A stretch of 17,420 nucleotides of DNA, from positions 1 to 17,420 of the forward strand of contig CAKSVK010000070.1 in assembly GCA_934502905.1 (NCBI GenBank), read 5' to 3'. The DNA comes from an uncultured Chitinophagaceae bacterium (GTDB lineage: Bacteria; Bacteroidota; Bacteroidia; Chitinophagales; Chitinophagaceae). Both the position numbers and the translations under genes were made by a program. The notes under the pieces are model-generated. The model saw only the letters and a list, made by a program, of their open reading frames with translations. It had not been told where the DNA came from and searched no databases. Of the stretch, positions 15,133-17,420 are shown piece by piece (the stretch's first letter is position 1; every line of letters starts with the position of its first letter).

Positions 15133-17420
15133 CTACTCCGTTCGCAGCGCCTCCACAGGATTACCCCATGCTGCCTTTATTGCCTGGAAGCTGACCGTAA
15201 CAAGCGCCACCAATATCACCAATATACCAGCCATTGCAAACATCTGCCACCCGATGGTCGCCCTGTAAGGATAGTTCTCCAGCCATTTATTAGATACTGA
15301 CCATGCGGCAGGAACGGCAATCACCAATGCAATGATCACCAGCTTCAGGAAGTCTTTTGACAAAATAGCTACAATACCATTTACAGAGGCGCCCAACACT
15401 TTCCGGATACCGATTTCCTTCGTACGTTTCTGTGCTGCCAACACCGACAGTCCAAAAAGACCTATGCAGGAAATAAATATGGTTAACACTGCGCCGAATA
15501 AAATTATCTGCTTCCATTTTGCTTCCTGCGCGTAAGTATTCAGCTTTTCCTGGTCCTTGAATACATAGTTATAGGGGCTTAACGGGTAAAACTTCCTGAA
15601 AGTCTCCTGTATAAAAGGCAGCACCCCTGAAGCTGCACCCGGCTTTATTTTTAACAGGTATTGACCGTACAGGTTATCCGGCTTCATCGTAAAAAGCTGC
15701 GGTCCTATCTTTTCCGTCAACGACCTGCTGTGGTAATCTTTCACGACGCCTATCACCGTATATACTTCATTATTGTAAAAAAAGTTCATGGTTTCTCCTA
15801 CCGGGTTCGTCCAGCCAGCCTTTTTTACAAACGCTTCATTTACCAGGATAGAGCCGGTGGCGTCGCCGGGAAATTGTTTTGAAAAATTCCGGCCTGCCAC
15901 AACCGGGATCTTCAGCATAGGGATATAAGCTTCGTCTATTGTTTCGTAGTCGAACTGCAGGCTGGAATCCCTGGCGGTTTTTGCCAAAGTGATCCACCCT
16001 CCGCCATTTTTTGCTGTCACTTCAACAATATCAGGGTTTTTCAATAGCTCCGCTTTAAACAATGCTGCTTCATCATGCCGGATCCTGTCCTTATTCAATT
16101 GTATAACATTGCTGTCATCATACCCCAGGTCCTTTTTGGTTAGATAATTAAACTGGGCGTAAATAGTAAACGTGGCAATAATGAGAAAGGATGCCAATGA
16201 AAACTGCAATACGACCAGCGATTTCTGCAAATAGTTTTTTCCCCCGATAGAGAAACGGCTGTAAAGCGTCTTCACAGGACTATACCCCGATAAAACCAAT
16301 GCAGGGTAAAAGCCGGCCAGCAACCCGGTAAGGACGAACAACAGAATATAGCTTCCCACCAGCGTTGCATCAAAAAGATAGGAAAAGGATAAGGCCTTAT
16401 TGGCAAGATCATTGAACAATGGTAAAATAAGGAACACCAACAGCAGGGCCAGTGTAAACGCCAGGAGGCAAAGCAGGAACGACTCACTCAAAAACTGGAA
16501 GATCAATTGTTTTCTTTCTCCGCCTACCACCTTTCGGATACCTATTTCTTTGGCTCTTTTTACAGACCTGGCAACGGTAAGGTTTACAAAATTGATGCAT
16601 GCGATGACCAGCACGAACAATGCAATGCCCGACAGTATATAAGCGTACGTAGGATTACTTCCATGTTTCAACCCGTTCACCGTTGACAACCGGGGGTTCA
16701 TATGCATATCAGTAAAAGGCTGTAAGAAGTAGGAGCCCATCGACCCATTACCGTCTCCGTATTTTTCGTCCAATATTGTAAAGGCTTGTTTAGCATCCTG
16801 CATATAAAAGCGCTGCATATTTTCTTCAATCTGCTGCAGGTTGGCGTTGGGCTGTACTTTCACAAAAGTGTTCAGGAAAAAGTTGAACCAGTTCTCATTG
16901 TTCTGGGTATCTTCCTTCGACGGACGGAGCGGTAGCAGGATATCAAACTGTATAGAAGAGTTTTGAGGAATTCTTTTTGCCACCGCCGTAACCTTAAGCG
17001 GCGTGAAAGCGGAATCCAGCTTTACAAGCACGGTTTTACCAGTAACATCTGTAGTGCCAAACTGCCTTTTAGCCTCATCTTCAGAAAGCACCACCGAACC
17101 GGGATCTGTCAGGCATGTTTTTGCATCTCCATATAACAAAGGGAAGCTGAACATAGAAAAAAAAGCAGCATCTGCTATCAATGTCTCTTTTCCCTGGATA
17201 TCATTTCCGGTTTTAATATCATGATACCCACCTTGCAAGCGCACATAGGTAGTCAATCCCGGCACATTTTCCACAAACCTGGGTCCCTGTAAAAAACCCG
17301 TAACACCGCTTACAAATTCGTTCCCTTCGCGTTTATTTTTAGAAGCAATACGATATATGTTGTCTACATCGTTATGAAACCTGTCAAAGCTGACCTCATC
17401 TTTAATATACAGCAGGATCA
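15133..17420 (-). CDS. FtsX/MacB-like permease, group II, 761 aa visible (start beyond the right edge)
   Basis: The open frame runs to the window end: upstream of an internal GTG at 17274 it continues without a stop through ILLYIKDEVSFDRFHNDVDN, which matches VQDELSYDRF at residue 41-50 of the complete paralogue at 12423-14837. The true start is therefore outside, with about 36 residues missing, including most of helix 1. Visible parts are the first outer domain with NSSIQFDILLP and LQPFTDMHMNPRLSTVNG (group II mark), then CINFVNLTVARSVKRAKEIG and IRKVVGGE (about 16500-16610), and helices 3-5. The second outer domain contains VVKDYHSRSLTEKIGPQ. Helix 6 (CIGLFGLSVLAA) is followed by KRTKEIGIRKVLGAS, helices 7-8 and GNPVEALRTE, stop at 15135-15133. 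LTVARS replaces LSTARS in the first signature. It is the group II member whose second-domain motif departs most from DFNFKSL. Confidence 0.93.
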   Translation of the reverse strand, partial: ILLYIKDEVSFDRFHNDVDNIYRIASKNKREGNEFVSGVTGFLQGPRFVENVPGLTTYVRLQGGYHDIKTGNDIQGKETLIADAAFFSMFSFPLLYGDAKTCLTDPGSVVLSEDEAKRQFGTTDVTGKTVLVKLDSAFTPLKVTAVAKRIPQNSSIQFDILLPLRPSKEDTQNNENWFNFFLNTFVKVQPNANLQQIEENMQRFYMQDAKQAFTILDEKYGDGNGSMGSYFLQPFTDMHMNPRLSTVNGLKHGSNPTYAYILSGIALFVLVIACINFVNLTVARSVKRAKEIGIRKVVGGERKQLIFQFLSESFLLCLLAFTLALLLVFLILPLFNDLANKALSFSYLFDATLVGSYILLFVLTGLLAGFYPALVLSGYSPVKTLYSRFSIGGKNYLQKSLVVLQFSLASFLIIATFTIYAQFNYLTKKDLGYDDSNVIQLNKDRIRHDEAALFKAELLKNPDIVEVTAKNGGGWITLAKTARDSSLQFDYETIDEAYIPMLKIPVVAGRNFSKQFPGDATGSILVNEAFVKKAGWTNPVGETMNFFYNNEVYTVIGVVKDYHSRSLTEKIGPQLFTMKPDNLYGQYLLKIKPGAASGVLPFIQETFRKFYPLSPYNYVFKDQEKLNTYAQEAKWKQIILFGAVLTIFISCIGLFGLSVLAAQKRTKEIGIRKVLGASVNGIVAILSKDFLKLVIIALVIAVPAAWSVSNKWLENYPYRATIGWQMFAMAGILVILVALVTVSFQAIKAAWGNPVEALRTE

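Noticed and set aside
17272..17274. GTG at 17274 as the true start of the right-edge permease.
   Set aside because: The frame continues open to the window end and encodes DEVSFDRF, matching the region just after helix 1 in the paralogues; starting at the GTG would delete helix 1 and the start of the outer domain.

Overview
The window is one head-to-tail array of seven paralogous membrane permeases, all on the minus strand. Transcription runs from high to low coordinates. Five genes are complete, at 1663-4038, 4339-6723, 7262-9616, 9861-12272 and 12423-14837. The outer two are cut by the window edges (1-1216 loses its C-terminal half, 15133-17420 loses about 36 N-terminal residues). Each complete protein is about 784-804 residues. 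Each has an N-terminal membrane helix, a large MacB-like extracytoplasmic domain, an FtsX-type membrane block, a second extracytoplasmic domain and a second FtsX block, and ends in a signature like ANPVKALRTE. No ATPase, regulator, tRNA, rRNA, CRISPR array or transposase is visible. The protein type (double-FtsX 'ABC transporter permease' of about 800 residues in multicopy sets), moderate G+C and absence of obvious Shine-Dalgarno sequences suggest a Bacteroidota genome, probably Chitinophaga/Niastella-like. That taxon is an inference from family knowledge, not a search.

By sequence the seven proteins fall into two groups. Group I (genes ending or lying at 1-1216, 4339-6723 and 7262-9616) has a W-x-LY...F-x-(D/N)G-x-N-x-GG stretch before membrane helix 2; the two complete members also have an (E/T)SP(F/Y) stretch in the second outer domain. 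Group II (1663-4038, 9861-12272, 12423-14837, 15133-17420) has a LQ-x-(L/F)-(A/T)-D-(M/I)-H stretch at the first place, usually followed by a DFNFKSL-like stretch at the second. The order along the array is I-II-I-I-II-II-II (left to right).

The six gaps between genes (150 to 538 bases) are not random filler. Together they hold about twelve copies, some degenerate, of a roughly 75-150 base element, all in the same orientation as the genes. On the plus strand the element reads GCCTCACCCTC, then a C-rich/G-rich hairpin ending near GGAGAGGGACGG, then CTATAGAAYAATTCC and one or more 38-base units. In the transcribed direction this places a promoter-like TTTG / TATATAGTTTG pair, then a G+C hairpin, just upstream of each start codon. 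Stem differences between copies are partly compensatory, which supports real base pairing.

Several traces indicate recombination among the paralogues: a perfect 56-base identity across the start codons of two otherwise diverged genes, a shared insertion marking a sub-family of the element, and a fossil C-terminus (KTLRAE plus stop) left downstream of the gene at 9861-12272. The most interesting feature of the window is this combination: a permease array without visible ATPases, expanding and shuffling together with a structured intergenic repeat.
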